Shown piece after piece: positions 34,681-43,800 of a stretch of DNA of 64,000 nt. The stretch comes from Actinocatenispora rupis (GTDB lineage Bacteria > Actinomycetota > Actinomycetes > Mycobacteriales > Micromonosporaceae). The notes under the pieces were generated by a model, which saw only the letters and a program-made list of their open reading frames with translations, made no database searches and was not told the origin of the DNA. How positions within the stretch are numbered: the stretch's first letter is position 1; each line of letters opens with the position of its first letter. The translations under genes and the position numbers were made by a program. Location of the stretch: NCBI RefSeq assembly GCF_016861975.1, contig NZ_BOMB01000003.1, positions 1 through 64,000 on the forward strand. The letters are read 5' to 3'.

Positions 34681-37341
34681 TCAACCGGACGTTTCCGCCC
34701 CGGCGACCGGGGCGTCATCGTGCCGGGCACCGTCCGGCTCTGCGCCGATGGCGGCGTAGAACTGGTTGACCGCGTCCCTGTTGTAGGCCACGTAGTCGAA
34801 AGGGGGGTTCGGGACGTTGCCCCGGAGGTATTCGCGCATACCCCCGGCCAGGTCCTCCACGGTGCGCGGTACGACGAGGCCGACACCCTCGGACAGCGAC
34901 CCACGAACCGAGGCGAAGTCGGTGGAGACCACCGGAAGCCCGAGTACCCGGGCCTCCAGGATGACCATCGGCTGCCCCTCGTAGTCGCTGGACAGGACGA
35001 AACAGTCGGCCACCTTCATGATCGCGTGCGGATTGTTCTGCTGCCCCGCCATGATCACCGCATCGTCCAGACCCAGCTCGGTGACGAGCGCGTCGAGGTC
35101 GGTCCGCAGCGGCCCGCTGCCGATGACGATCAGGCGGGTCTTCGGGTTCTCCTTGTGTACCAACCCGAACGCCCGGATCAACCGGGCGTGGTTCTTCTCC
35201 GGCGAGCAGCGGCCGACCGTCACGAACGTGGTGACGCCGTCGCCGGGAGTCAGGATGCGGTCGATGAGCGCGCGGCGCTCGGCGGCCTCGCGCCGGGCCA
35301 GCAGTCGCTTCGCCTCCTCCTCCGGACTCTCCGAGCCGGAGTCGCCGACCACGCCCTCGTCGCCGCCAACCGCGCCGCCGTCCTCGGCCGGCAGCTCCGC
35401 GTACAGGTCGGCCTCGGCCTGCTGGAGGATGCGGTCGAAGTTCACCGTGTTCAGCGCCGACACGAACTGCGCGTTGCCCGCGTACTTGCCGAGTTTCTCG
35501 GCGTTGATGTCGGAGAGCACCGGCGACACCGACACCAGGCGGTCGAAGTACCGGTAGGTGGAGAAGACGGCACCGAGGCCGGCCTCCAGCGGACGCTTGC
35601 CGTTGACCTCGCGCATGCGGTCCGCGGCGAGGTCGTTGTGCAGCCAGATGGAGTGCTTCTTCGCCTCGCCCTCCAGGAACAGGTACGTCCAGAACGGGCC
35701 GTAGCCGGAGAAGTCCACGATGTAGTCGAACTGGCTGGCGCCGAACACCCGCCGCCACTCGTCGCGGAACAGCGCGCGGTGCGCGTCGAGGTTGACTTTC
35801 GCGCCGTCCAGGCCGCGGGCCAGCAGCTTGCGCCGGCCGAGCGTGAACCGCTTGCTGCCGTTGATCCCCCCGATGTACGGGAACAGCCGCACGTTCGGGT
35901 TGATGGCGCTCTCGTTCTTCACGCGGTCCCGGCTGCGCCGGCGGTACGAGTAGAACGCGGACACGTCGAAGCGGGTGTAGTCGATGTTGTCCAGCAGGTT
36001 CAGCATCGACGTGGTGATCCCGTTGGTACGCATGCCGCCCAGGTAGATCAGGATCGACTCGCGGCCGTCGGTCAGGTCGGTGCGGACGTCGCGGTCCGCG
36101 GTACGCCCGCGGAACACCACGTCGACCACCCGGCTCGCCGCGTGCCCGTCGTCCACCGGCGCGTACTCCTGGCGCGTCTTCTCGTACCGGGTGGCGTAGG
36201 TGACGGACACGTCGTCCTCACCGCCGGTACCCAGCCCGTTCAGCCAGCCGGCGAGGGTACCGATGTCGTCGGTGACCGGACCCGGCCACTCCTCGGGCCG
36301 CACGTACAGCCCGCGGCTGCCGTCGTAGTCGGCGAGGTCCGGCACGAAGAACACGATCGGCCGGCCGGTGGCGAGGAAGTCGTAGAAGATGCTGGAGTAG
36401 TCGCTGATCAGCACCTCGCTGACGCCGAGCGCGACGTTCGCCGGCATGTCGTTGGGCACCAGGATCTCGCGCAGGTCCGCACGCTCCACCGCGTACTTGT
36501 ACACCTGCTGGTGCACCCGCAGCAGCACCCGGTACTTCGCGGTGTCGATCCGCTCGTTGAGCGCCTGCACCCGGCGCAGCAGCTCCTCGGCGTCGTCCTC
36601 GGGCGTCTGGAACGAGTCGCCCTTCCAGGTCGGCGCGTACAGCACGATCTTCTGGTCGTCGCCCACCACGACACCGCGCTCGCGCAGCTCGGCGCGCGCC
36701 GCCGCGTCCTCCTCCGCCGACAGGTACTGCCGGTCGATGCGCGGGAAGCCCTCCTGCACGATCGCGCCGCGGTAGATGCCGCGCAGCTTGTAGGCCGTCT
36801 CGTACATCTGCTTCGTCATGAACTCGCTGCCGGACAGCAGGTAGTCGGCCATCACGAAGTTGCGGATGATGTTGCGGGTCTCGGCCCCGCCGTTCTCGAC
36901 GTCGTACCCCATCTTCTTGAGCGGGGTGCCGTGCCAGGTGTTGACATAGACCTGGCCGTCGCGCTTGCCGAACTGCGGCGGGAACGTCGCGTTGTTCACC
37001 AGGTACCGCGAGGTGGCCAGGGCCCGGTAGTACGCCGTCGACTGGTACCGGACGAAGCTCACGTTCGGGTGGCCGGCGAACTCGCGGATCGTCCGCTTGT
37101 ACCGGTGGAAGTCGCTCAGCACCCAGATGTGCTTGAGGTGCTTCATGTCCGGCGCGGCGAGCAGCTCGCGGAAGATGGCCTCCGGGTTGCACAGCATCCC
37201 GTTGCCGGAGAACGACTCGTACAGCACGGTGTCGGGCTCGATCTTCGCCTCGCGCCAGTGTGCGTGCGACTCGAACTGCCTGATGACCTTGATGCGGTGA
37301 CGGATACGTCGGAGCTTCGTACCCATCTTCGACCGTGCCAT
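34681..37341 (-). CDS. CDP-glycerol glycerophosphotransferase / GT4 glycosyltransferase fusion
   Basis: 886 aa from an ATG with AGGAGA 4 nt upstream. Residues about 20-400 are a TagF-like glycerophosphotransferase (NTWHGTPLKKMGYD, YAPTWKGDS, LISDYSSIFYDFLATGRPIV). Residues about 430-860 are a GT-B family-4 transferase (YLGGMRTNGITTSMLNLL, VTVGRCSPEKNHARLIRAF, LIVIGSGPLRTDLDAL, SDYEGQPMVILEARVLGLPVV). An acidic low-complexity linker (EEDGGAVGGDEG region) interrupts the GT4 part. The domain order is the reverse of the 31406 protein. Both probably act on the cytosolic face in synthesis of a phosphodiester-linked glycopolymer. Confidence 0.85.
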   Translation of the reverse strand: MARSKMGTKLRRIRHRIKVIRQFESHAHWREAKIEPDTVLYESFSGNGMLCNPEAIFRELLAAPDMKHLKHIWVLSDFHRYKRTIREFAGHPNVSFVRYQSTAYYRALATSRYLVNNATFPPQFGKRDGQVYVNTWHGTPLKKMGYDVENGGAETRNIIRNFVMADYLLSGSEFMTKQMYETAYKLRGIYRGAIVQEGFPRIDRQYLSAEEDAAARAELRERGVVVGDDQKIVLYAPTWKGDSFQTPEDDAEELLRRVQALNERIDTAKYRVLLRVHQQVYKYAVERADLREILVPNDMPANVALGVSEVLISDYSSIFYDFLATGRPIVFFVPDLADYDGSRGLYVRPEEWPGPVTDDIGTLAGWLNGLGTGGEDDVSVTYATRYEKTRQEYAPVDDGHAASRVVDVVFRGRTADRDVRTDLTDGRESILIYLGGMRTNGITTSMLNLLDNIDYTRFDVSAFYSYRRRSRDRVKNESAINPNVRLFPYIGGINGSKRFTLGRRKLLARGLDGAKVNLDAHRALFRDEWRRVFGASQFDYIVDFSGYGPFWTYLFLEGEAKKHSIWLHNDLAADRMREVNGKRPLEAGLGAVFSTYRYFDRLVSVSPVLSDINAEKLGKYAGNAQFVSALNTVNFDRILQQAEADLYAELPAEDGGAVGGDEGVVGDSGSESPEEEAKRLLARREAAERRALIDRILTPGDGVTTFVTVGRCSPEKNHARLIRAFGLVHKENPKTRLIVIGSGPLRTDLDALVTELGLDDAVIMAGQQNNPHAIMKVADCFVLSSDYEGQPMVILEARVLGLPVVSTDFASVRGSLSEGVGLVVPRTVEDLAGGMREYLRGNVPNPPFDYVAYNRDAVNQFYAAIGAEPDGARHDDAPVAGAETSG

Positions 37342-37767
37342 CGTTCTCCTGCCGAGCGTGGGGGCTTCGTACTTGAGCGGGCTTACACCACAAATCGCCG
37401 ATAACGGCCGAACCGTTACAAGGCGCTGATATTCCGACTTGTGCACCATACATCCGGGCGCCGCCACGGCCCTCGTGGACCCGGCGGAGCAGACGCAGGC
37501 CCCGTACACCCCCCGCCCGACCTGGCAGGGGGATCCGACCACGATAACCGACAGGCATCTCCCGGCCGAACCGGCGTCGACACCCCGGCGAACGGCGCCT
37601 GTTTCCCGGTTCGCGACCGCCACGCCGGGCGGGTACGGCATCCTGCAAGAGCTGTCACCATCCGCTGACGTCGCGTTGACCTGGCCCTTGCCGGGTCCGG
37701 ACTACGGTGACTCGGGTGGCGCCGGGCACGAAGCGTCCCGCCCACCCGAACGTCTTGGGGGGGACGT
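37342..37767. other. Divergent promoter region of the wall-polymer genes
   Basis: 426 bp without a supported ORF. Near the minus-strand gene is an inverted repeat TAACGG-CCGAA-CCGTTA (37402-37418), a possible operator. Towards the plus-strand gene are TTGACC (37676) and TACGGT (37703), a weak -35/-10 pair with 21-bp spacing. Confidence 0.45.
37402..37418. promoter_or_regulatory. Operator-like inverted repeat
   Basis: TAACGG and CCGTTA with a 5-nt spacer, about 60 nt upstream of the TagF/GT4 gene. Confidence 0.35.
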
Positions 37768-39363
37768 GTGGGATCCGGTGCGATGACGCTGCCCCGCGCC
37801 GACGGCGCCGGTGCCGCACGCCGCGCCCGATGGTCCGCCGCCGTCCCGGTCGCGCTGCTGTACCTGCTCGCCGGCGCGTTCGGCCTCGCCGTCGCGTGGC
37901 GGCTGCCCTGGGTCGGCGACACCGGCCTGCACCTCGCCGTGATCGAACAGCTCAGCCGCAACCTCGGCAACCCGCCCGACCCGCTCGTCGGCGCCCACTC
38001 CCCCAGCCCGTACTACACGCCGTACTCGCTCGTGCAGGCGCTGCTGATGCGCGGCACCGGACTCGGCGCCCGCGACGTACTGCGCCTCTTCGCGGTCGTC
38101 AACGCGCTGCTCGTCGCCTCCGGCGTACACCACCTGATCCGCCGGTACTGCCGGGAAGCCTGGGCGCCGCTGCTCGCCGTGCTCGCCATCGTGCTGCTCG
38201 ACGGCACGAGCGTCCTGGTCTGGTCCGGGTACTACGGCCTCGTCTCGCTCACCGTCACCCTCTTCTACCCCAGTACGTTCGCGCTCGGCGTCACGTTGCA
38301 CCTGTGGGCGCTGCTGGCCTGGCTGCTGCCGTCCGGCGGACCGCCCCGTACCGGGCGGTGGCAGTGGCTGCTGTACCCGGCGATCGGGCTGATCGGCGCG
38401 GACGTCGCGCTCGACCACCAGTTCACCGCGATCGGCGCCGCGCTCGGCTGCCTGGCGCTGCTCGTCCACCGCGCCCGGCACCTGACCCTCCGCCACCTCG
38501 CCGGTCTCGCGGTGGCCGTGGCCGTCACCGTCGCCGTCGTCGCCGCCTGGCCCTACTTCTCGATCCTGTCCCTGACCGGCTCACCCGACCAGCTCGACAC
38601 CATCCACCGCCGCCTGTACTCGCACGTCCTGGAGCTGTACGGGCTCGGCCTGCTCACCGGACTGCCCGTGCTCGCCGTACGGTTCCGGCGCAGCCGCACC
38701 GATCCGTTCGTACTGCTCGCCGCGTTCACCGCGGTACTCGTCGGCTACGGGCTGGTCACCAGCCACTACGCGTGGGGCCGCGCCTGGCCGATGCTGCTGC
38801 TCGCCGGGCAGCTCGCGCTCGGCATGGAGTTCGCCGCGGTCCTCAGCCGCCGCGGCGCACGCAACCTCGGCCGCGCCGCCCGCCCCGTCCGCGCGTACGC
38901 AGCGGCCGCCCTCGCGGTGGCGCTGCTGATGGGACTCTGGACGCAGGCCGGCGGCCTCGCCTTCTTCGTACGGCTGCCCGCGGTGGTGCGGCACCACGTC
39001 GAGGTGAAGGGCGACTGGGGCACCTACTCCTGGATCACCCGGTACGTGCCGCCCGGCGAGACGGTCCTCGCCGACACGTTCCACTCACTCCGGATGGTTC
39101 CGGCATACCGGATCTTCACCGTGACCCCGGCGTACCCGGAGCCGTGGCTGCCGTCCGAACACCGGCGCGACGCCGACACCGCCGCCATGCTCGCCGCCGA
39201 CACACCCGCCGCCGAACGCGACCGACTCTTCGCCCGCTACGGCATCCGCTGGCTCATCCTGTACCCCAGCGACGCGCGCCGGCTCCGCGCCGCCGGAGTA
39301 CGGCTGGACACGGTCGCGCACAGCCCGAAGTACCCGCGCGACGGCCTCTACCGCCTCCGGTAG
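37768..39363 (+). CDS. Polytopic membrane protein, probable GT-C-like glycosyltransferase
   Basis: 531 aa with about ten to twelve hydrophobic helices. An early loop carries [16 protein letters not shown], with an acidic residue after the first helix as in GT-C lipid-linked sugar transferases (D-x-x-x-H region). The C-terminal ~130 residues are soluble ([36 protein letters not shown]), as in many mannosyl/arabinosyl-transferase-like proteins. A GTG preceded by a run of G was chosen; an ATG at 37783 is an alternative. Its place inside the polymer cluster suggests use of a polyprenyl-phosphate sugar outside the membrane. This is inference. Confidence 0.65.
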   Translation: MGSGAMTLPRADGAGAARRARWSAAVPVALLYLLAGAFGLAVAWRLPWVGDTGLHLAVIEQLSRNLGNPPDPLVGAHSPSPYYTPYSLVQALLMRGTGLGARDVLRLFAVVNALLVASGVHHLIRRYCREAWAPLLAVLAIVLLDGTSVLVWSGYYGLVSLTVTLFYPSTFALGVTLHLWALLAWLLPSGGPPRTGRWQWLLYPAIGLIGADVALDHQFTAIGAALGCLALLVHRARHLTLRHLAGLAVAVAVTVAVVAAWPYFSILSLTGSPDQLDTIHRRLYSHVLELYGLGLLTGLPVLAVRFRRSRTDPFVLLAAFTAVLVGYGLVTSHYAWGRAWPMLLLAGQLALGMEFAAVLSRRGARNLGRAARPVRAYAAAALAVALLMGLWTQAGGLAFFVRLPAVVRHHVEVKGDWGTYSWITRYVPPGETVLADTFHSLRMVPAYRIFTVTPAYPEPWLPSEHRRDADTAAMLAADTPAAERDRLFARYGIRWLILYPSDARRLRAAGVRLDTVAHSPKYPRDGLYRLR

Positions 39364-39368
39364 GACCG

Positions 39369-40118
39369 TCAGACCTTCGCGAAGTCGTGGTACGTGTCGA
39401 GCGCGTCCTCGACCGGCCCGTCCGTGATCAGCTGGCCGCCGCGCAGGTAGATGCCGCGCTTGCAGAAGCGGCGCAGATCCGCGTCGGAGTGCGAGACGAG
39501 CACCAGGGTGCGGCCCTGCGCCAGCATCCCCTCGATCGTCGCGTAGCACTTCTCCCGGAACTTGCGGTCACCCACCGCCAGCGCCTCGTCCACCAGCAGT
39601 ACCGGATGCTCCAGCTGGGTGATCACCGCGAACCCGAGCCGCACCTTCATACCGGACGAGTAGTGCCGGACCGGGGTGTCGATGAAGTCGCCGATCTCCG
39701 CGTAGTCCACGATCTCGTCGAACTTCGACCGGATCTGCTGACTGCTCAGGCCGTGCATCGCCGCCACGATCTGGACGTTCTCCCGGCCGGTCAGATCGCC
39801 CGAGAAACCCGCCGACAACTCCAGCAGCGGCGCCACCTTGCCGCGGCACACCACGCTGCCCTCGTCCGGGGTGAGCACGCCGGCGATCAGCCGCAGCAGC
39901 GTGCTCTTGCCCGTACCGTTCGAGCCGATCAGGCCGACCGCCTCGCCGTGCTGGATCGAGAAGTCGAGGTGCCGCAACGCCCAGAAGTCGGTCGTCGCCG
40001 CCGGCGTCCGCCGGTTCTTGCCGCGGAAGATGAACATCTCGCGCAGCTTGCGCTGCTTGCGCCGACCCTTGTTGAACTGGATACCCAGGTCGTGGGCCTC
40101 GATGACGGGGTCGCTCAT
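39369..40118 (-). CDS. Polysaccharide/teichoic-acid ABC exporter ATPase (TagH/Wzt type)
   Basis: 249 aa. Walker [11 protein letters not shown]-loop segment [17 protein letters not shown], signature YSSGM, Walker [13 protein letters not shown] and the switch His of LVSHSDADL are all present. The N-terminal [15 protein letters not shown] insertion before the core is typical of TagH/RfbE-type ATPases. It has no C-terminal carbohydrate-binding extension of the Wzt O9a type. Six bp separate it from the permease gene. It powers export of the lipid-linked polymer. Confidence 0.92.
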   Translation of the reverse strand: MSDPVIEAHDLGIQFNKGRRKQRKLREMFIFRGKNRRTPAATTDFWALRHLDFSIQHGEAVGLIGSNGTGKSTLLRLIAGVLTPDEGSVVCRGKVAPLLELSAGFSGDLTGRENVQIVAAMHGLSSQQIRSKFDEIVDYAEIGDFIDTPVRHYSSGMKVRLGFAVITQLEHPVLLVDEALAVGDRKFREKCYATIEGMLAQGRTLVLVSHSDADLRRFCKRGIYLRGGQLITDGPVEDALDTYHDFAKV

Positions 40119-40124
40119 CGCGTC

Positions 40125-40928
40125 TCACAGCTCCTTGAGCACGGCCGACTCGGTCTTACGGAACACCCAGAGACCGATGATGAAGATGATGACACTTCCG
40201 GCAGCCGACGCCAGGATCACCGTGGGCTTGGGGAACAGCTGCGGGATCCACATGCCGTGCTGGATGTCGATGATCCCGACCATCGGGTTGAGCTGGTAGA
40301 GATCCTTGAACCAGTGCGGCAGGCCAGAGTCCATCACCCGGCTCAGCGGGTAGATGATCGGCGCGGTGTACATGAGGACCCGGACGATCAGCCGGGTCAT
40401 CCGCTCCACGTCGCGGAACAGCACGTTCAGCGGGGACAGGATCAGCGCGATCCCGACCAGCAGGACGCCCTGGATGACCATGCTCAACGGCAGCGCCAAC
40501 AGCCGCCACGTGAACGTGCCGTGGAACAGGATCGCGAACAGCACCACGATCGGCAGCCCCGCCAGGTACTCCACGGCCCGCGCGAGCACCTTCGCCACCG
40601 GGAAGATCTGCCGGCGTACCCGCATCGTGGTGATCAGGCGGGCCTGCGAGGTCAGCGCGTGCGCCGACTCGGTGATGCCGGCGCTGATCCACATCCACGA
40701 GAAGATGCCGGACACGATGAACAGCGGGTAGCCGGCGCCGTACAGCTCGGTCTTGGTGTGGTAGAGCACGCCGAAGATGAACCAGTAGATCAACGCCTGC
40801 ACCAGCGGGTCGATCAGCGACCACAGGTAGCCGAGCACGGACGACTGGTACTTGACCGCGAGGTCGCGTCGCACCAGCATCCACATGACGCTCTTCTGGC
40901 GCCACAGCGCACCGACTTCGACCGTCAA
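40125..40928 (-). CDS. Polysaccharide/teichoic-acid ABC exporter permease (TagG/Wzm type)
   Basis: 267 aa from a TTG with a clear GGAGGAAC site 6 nt upstream; no ATG or GTG suits the N-terminus. ABC2-type permease with six helices, the family motif [29 protein letters not shown] at the N-terminus, and [28 protein letters not shown] and [26 protein letters not shown] further on. It forms the membrane channel with the ATPase at 39369. The likely substrate is the glycopolymer made by the 31.4-39.4 kb genes. Confidence 0.9.
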   Translation of the reverse strand: MTVEVGALWRQKSVMWMLVRRDLAVKYQSSVLGYLWSLIDPLVQALIYWFIFGVLYHTKTELYGAGYPLFIVSGIFSWMWISAGITESAHALTSQARLITTMRVRRQIFPVAKVLARAVEYLAGLPIVVLFAILFHGTFTWRLLALPLSMVIQGVLLVGIALILSPLNVLFRDVERMTRLIVRVLMYTAPIIYPLSRVMDSGLPHWFKDLYQLNPMVGIIDIQHGMWIPQLFPKPTVILASAAGSVIIFIIGLWVFRKTESAVLKEL

Positions 40929-41275
40929 GAGTTCCTCCGATTGGTGCTCACCCGCCGTGCGACGACCGCGACGATCGACCACGGTATGCGGTGTCCCGCA
41001 ACGAGAGCGACGCAAGGTACCACCGCGGAGCCCGAGATGTTCGAGAATCGTATAGCGTCCCCGGGTCGGGCCCCCCGGCAGCACTGCGTGCGCCGTGAAG
41101 TGTTCAACAGCCGGACCAAGATCATTCAACCTCGGCGGGGCGCCACCGAAGGCCGGCCGACCGCGAACGCGCGTCACGTTAGCGGGCGTACCCGGGGCTC
41201 CGACACCCGGCCCGGTTCCTGTCCCGATGTCCGGCCCGGCCCGCCGTGCCCGACGTCCCGCCGCGCACCCGCCGT

Positions 41276-41350
41276 GCCCGCCCGCAGCATGCCCGCCCGC
41301 AGCGTGCCCGCACGCAGCGTGCCCGCCCGCAGCATGCCCGCCCGCAGCAT
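41276..41350. repeat. 15-bp minisatellite, five units
   Basis: Units GCCCGCCCGCAGCAT or GCCCGCCCGCAGCGT at 41276, 41291, 41306 (one extra change), 41321 and 41336, followed by a partial sixth copy. Confidence 0.9.
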
Positions 41351-41491
41351 GCCCGCCCGGACCACGATGCCCAAGGTTCCGCCGGACAACGCGCCCGGCC
41401 CGACCACGGGGCCCGACGTACCGCCCCACACACGCCCGGGCACCGTGGCCGACGTCTCGCCCACCAAGTACCGGGTGGGCGGCCGGAAAGC

Positions 41492-41497
41492 TAGGCT
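41492..41497 (+). promoter_or_regulatory. -10 element (TAGGCT), leaderless start of lipB
   Basis: TAGGCT ends 7 nt before the GTG. The same hexamer and spacing precede lipA. Confidence 0.6.
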
Positions 41498-41504
41498 CGG
41501 TGGC

Positions 41505-42170
41505 GTGACCGACACCGCGCTGGGCGCCACCACCGATCGGCTGGAGATCGTCCGGGCCGGGCTCGTGGACTACGAGACGGCGTGGGCCGAACAGGTGCGC
41601 CGGCAGACCGCGCGCATCGAGGGCACCGGACCGGACACCCTGCTCCTGCTGGAACATCCGAGCGTGTACACGGCGGGCAAGCGCACCGAGCCGCTCGACC
41701 GGCCGACCGACGGTACCCCTGTCGTCGACGTCGACCGCGGCGGCAAGATCACCTGGCACGGCCCGGGACAGCTCGTCGGCTACCCGATCATCAAGCTCGC
41801 CGACCCGGTCGACGTCATCGCGTACGTGAACCGCGTCGAGGACCTCGTCATGGCCGTCTGCGCCGAACTGGGCGTCGAGACCACCCGCATCACGCACCGC
41901 AAGGACATGCGCGGTGGCGTCTGGGTGCTCGCCGACGACCGCGGCCCCACCCGTAAGATCGCCGCGCTCGGCATCCGCGTCTCCCGCGGCGTCACCGAGC
42001 ACGGCTTCGCGCTCAACTGCAACCCCGACCTCACCGCGTACGACCGGATCGTGCCCTGCGGCATCCGCGACGCCGGCACCACCTCGCTCAGCCGGGAACT
42101 CGGCCGCGACGTCACCGTCGCCGAAGTACTCCCCCTCGTGGAGGCCCGCGTCTCCCTCCTCTACCCCTGA
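41505..42170 (+). CDS. lipB: Lipoyl(octanoyl) transferase
   Basis: 221 aa from a GTG. LipB landmarks: [33 protein letters not shown], and the catalytic Lys151 in [22 protein letters not shown] with Cys185 in IVPCGI. It moves octanoyl from acyl-carrier protein to E2 and H proteins, the step before LipA. Its targets include SucB encoded 18 kb upstream. The accessory block between sucB and lipB probably interrupts an ancestral lpd-sucB-lipB-lipA neighbourhood. The promoter is of the leaderless type. Confidence 0.95.
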   Translation: MTDTALGATTDRLEIVRAGLVDYETAWAEQVRRQTARIEGTGPDTLLLLEHPSVYTAGKRTEPLDRPTDGTPVVDVDRGGKITWHGPGQLVGYPIIKLADPVDVIAYVNRVEDLVMAVCAELGVETTRITHRKDMRGGVWVLADDRGPTRKIAALGIRVSRGVTEHGFALNCNPDLTAYDRIVPCGIRDAGTTSLSRELGRDVTVAEVLPLVEARVSLLYP

Positions 42171-42249
42171 CCGCGCGCCGCGCCGATGGCGCTGGCGTTC
42201 ACGAATCGGTTGTGGTGTAAGGGTCTCCCGGTGGGGACGTGCGCGAGCC

Positions 42250-42340
42250 GAGCCCCGTTCGTTCGCTCGCACGCGGAGCCGAGGCGCCGTGTCCTGTCAG
42301 CACACGAGTCTCGGATCCGCGCCGCGAGCGGACGAACGGG
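42250..42340. terminator. Very long hairpin between convergent lipB and aspS
   Basis: Outer arms of 19 bp (42250-42268 with 42322-42340, one G-U pair), then 11-bp arms (42271-42281 with 42308-42318, one mismatch), then 5 bp (42286-42290 with 42300-42304). About 35 pairs form one rod-like hairpin. It probably ends transcription from both sides, or is a small fold-back element. Confidence 0.65.
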
Positions 42341-42361
42341 GCCGGCGCAGCGTCCCGACCC

Positions 42362-43660
42362 TCAGGGCGTGAGTCGGTGGAGGTCGCGGGGGAAGAGGGT
42401 GACCTCGCGGACGTTGGCGGCGCCGGTGAGGCGGGCGACGAAGCGTTCGAGTCCGATGGCGAAGCCGCCGTGGGGCGGCATTCCGTGCCGGAAGAACTCC
42501 AGGTACGACGCGTACGGTGCGATGTCCTCGCCGCGGGCGGTGATGGCGTCGACGTAGTCGGCGTACCGGTGGAGGCGTTGGGCGCCGCTGATGAGTTCGA
42601 GGCCGCGGAAGAGCAGGTCGAAGCCGCGGGAGTAGCCGGGGCGGTCGGGGTCGGGGTGGGTGTAGAAGGCGCGTTTGGCGGTGGGGTAGCCCTCGACGAC
42701 GAGCCATTCGGAGCCGTGTTCGCGTTCGGCCCAGGCGGACAGCCAGCGTTCGTGGGCGGGGGCGAGGTCCTGTTCGCCGGTGAGGTCCTCGCCGGTGGCG
42801 CGGCCGACGAGGTCGAGCGCGTCGGCGAAGTGCACGGTGGGCAGTTCGGCCGGTACGTCGGGGAGGGTGAGGTCGGCGGCGGCGAGTGCGGCGCCGGCCC
42901 GGTCGGCCATGGTGCCGATCATGCCGGCGAACACCTCGCGGATGACGCGGACGACGTCGCGGTGGTCCTGGACGAACCCGAGCTCGGCGTCGAGCGAGGT
43001 GTACTCGGCGAGGTGCCGTGCGGTGTCGTGCGGCTCGGCGCGGAACACCGGACCGACCTCGTACACGCGCTCGAAGACGCCGACCATGGCCTGCTTGTAG
43101 AACTGCGGGCTCTGCGCCAGGTACGCCTTCCGGCCGAAGTAGTCGACGCCGAAGACGTTCGCGCCGGACTCGGTCGCGTACCCGACGAGTTTCGGGGTGT
43201 GCACCTCGGTGAACCCGAGACCGTCCAATGTGGACCGGAAGCCGGCGACGCCGGCGGCGGCCAGCTCGAACGGGGCCCGCTGCCGGGCGTTGCGCAGCGC
43301 GAACGGCGCCGCGTCCAGCAGGGTCGGCAGGCCGGCCCGCAGTTCCGGCCGGTACACGTCGAACGGCAGCGGCTCGGCCGCACCGGACAGTACGGTCCAG
43401 GTCGGGTCGACGACCTCGACGCCGCCGGGCGCCGCCGGGTTCGCCACCGCCGTACCGGTGAGGTCCACGACGGTTTCCTCGGGCAGGTCGGCCAGGCTCT
43501 CGCGGGCCGCCTCGCCGACGACGACCTGGGCCAGTCCGGCCCGGTCCCGCAGGATCAGGAACGCGACCGACTTCAGCTGCCGGCGCCGGTGCACCCAGCC
43601 CGCCAGCCGTACCGTCGCGCCGACGTGTCCGGCCAGTTCGCTGGACAGGATCCGGTTCAT
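42362..43660 (-). CDS. aspS2: Archaeal-type (non-discriminating) aspartyl-tRNA synthetase, AspRS2 / aspartate--tRNA(Asn) ligase
   Basis: 432 aa, much shorter than the ~590-aa bacterial AspRS and without its insertion domain. The N-terminal OB fold (VRLAGWVHRRRQLKSVAFLILRDRAG) binds the anticodon. Class II motifs follow: motif 1 region FTEVHTPKLVGYATESGANVF, motif 2 VYEVGPVFRAEPHDTARHLAEYTSLDAE, motif 3 GGFAIGLERFVARLTG. This is the archaeal/eukaryotic AspRS-AsnRS subclass, which usually also charges tRNA-Asn for GatCAB amidation. Start ATG follows GAGGAGGTG; that site is sequestered by the upstream T-box leader. Many actinomycetes carry such a second AspRS, sometimes linked to resistance; that role is inference. 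Confidence 0.9.
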   Translation of the reverse strand: MNRILSSELAGHVGATVRLAGWVHRRRQLKSVAFLILRDRAGLAQVVVGEAARESLADLPEETVVDLTGTAVANPAAPGGVEVVDPTWTVLSGAAEPLPFDVYRPELRAGLPTLLDAAPFALRNARQRAPFELAAAGVAGFRSTLDGLGFTEVHTPKLVGYATESGANVFGVDYFGRKAYLAQSPQFYKQAMVGVFERVYEVGPVFRAEPHDTARHLAEYTSLDAELGFVQDHRDVVRVIREVFAGMIGTMADRAGAALAAADLTLPDVPAELPTVHFADALDLVGRATGEDLTGEQDLAPAHERWLSAWAEREHGSEWLVVEGYPTAKRAFYTHPDPDRPGYSRGFDLLFRGLELISGAQRLHRYADYVDAITARGEDIAPYASYLEFFRHGMPPHGGFAIGLERFVARLTGAANVREVTLFPRDLHRLTP

Positions 43661-43800
43661 CACAACACCTCCTCGGAGACTTCCGCTCCCCAGAGGTGTG
43701 GGCGACGGGGCAGTCGCGGTGCCACCACACCTTCGCCACCGTGTCGGTGGCCTCGCGCGTCGCCGGTACGCGGAGCGCTGCCGGATGGTCACCACCCGGC
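43661..43800 (-). promoter_or_regulatory. Translational T-box riboswitch controlling aspS2
   Basis: Read on the minus strand: an ultrashort Stem I (43780-43800, GCCGGG/TCCGGC with loop TGGTGACCA) holding GAC (43788-43790); a Stem II-like helix (CGCGT/ACGCG); Stem III (43735-43751, GCCACC-gacac-GGTGGC). Then the antisequestrator: GGTGTGG (43725-43731) pairs with CCACACC (43695-43701), the 7-nt bulge TGGCACC (43718-43724) is the T-box, and GCGAC/GTCGC closes the top. ACACCTC (43693-43699) can instead pair with GAGGTGT (43665-43671) at the ribosome site. The bulge base C would match G73 of tRNA-Asp/Asn. Confidence 0.88.

Larger units (their letters stand above)
40929..41504. other. Intergenic region upstream of lipB
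   Basis: 576 bp with no supported gene. It holds an AT-richer stretch around 41030-41125 that may contain the promoter of the exporter operon, a 15-bp minisatellite (41276-41350), and the lipB -10 box at 41492. The minisatellite keeps a reading frame open but the composition is low-complexity Pro/Ala/Arg, so it was not called coding. Confidence 0.5.

Noticed and set aside
41276-41350. Regular repeats that could be taken for a CRISPR array
   Set aside because: Units are contiguous with no spacers, and there are no cas genes.
37707-42170. A nearly 1500-codon open frame on the plus strand through the membrane protein, exporter and l​ipB
   Set aside because: It is the lipB frame left open by GC-rich sequence; it runs antisense to two clear exporter genes and out of frame with the membrane protein. 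Only the lipB part is real.
42171-42361. Possible tRNA gene or small RNA between lipB and aspS2
   Set aside because: The strong folding is a simple rod-like hairpin with no cloverleaf, TPsiC-like or CCA-end features.
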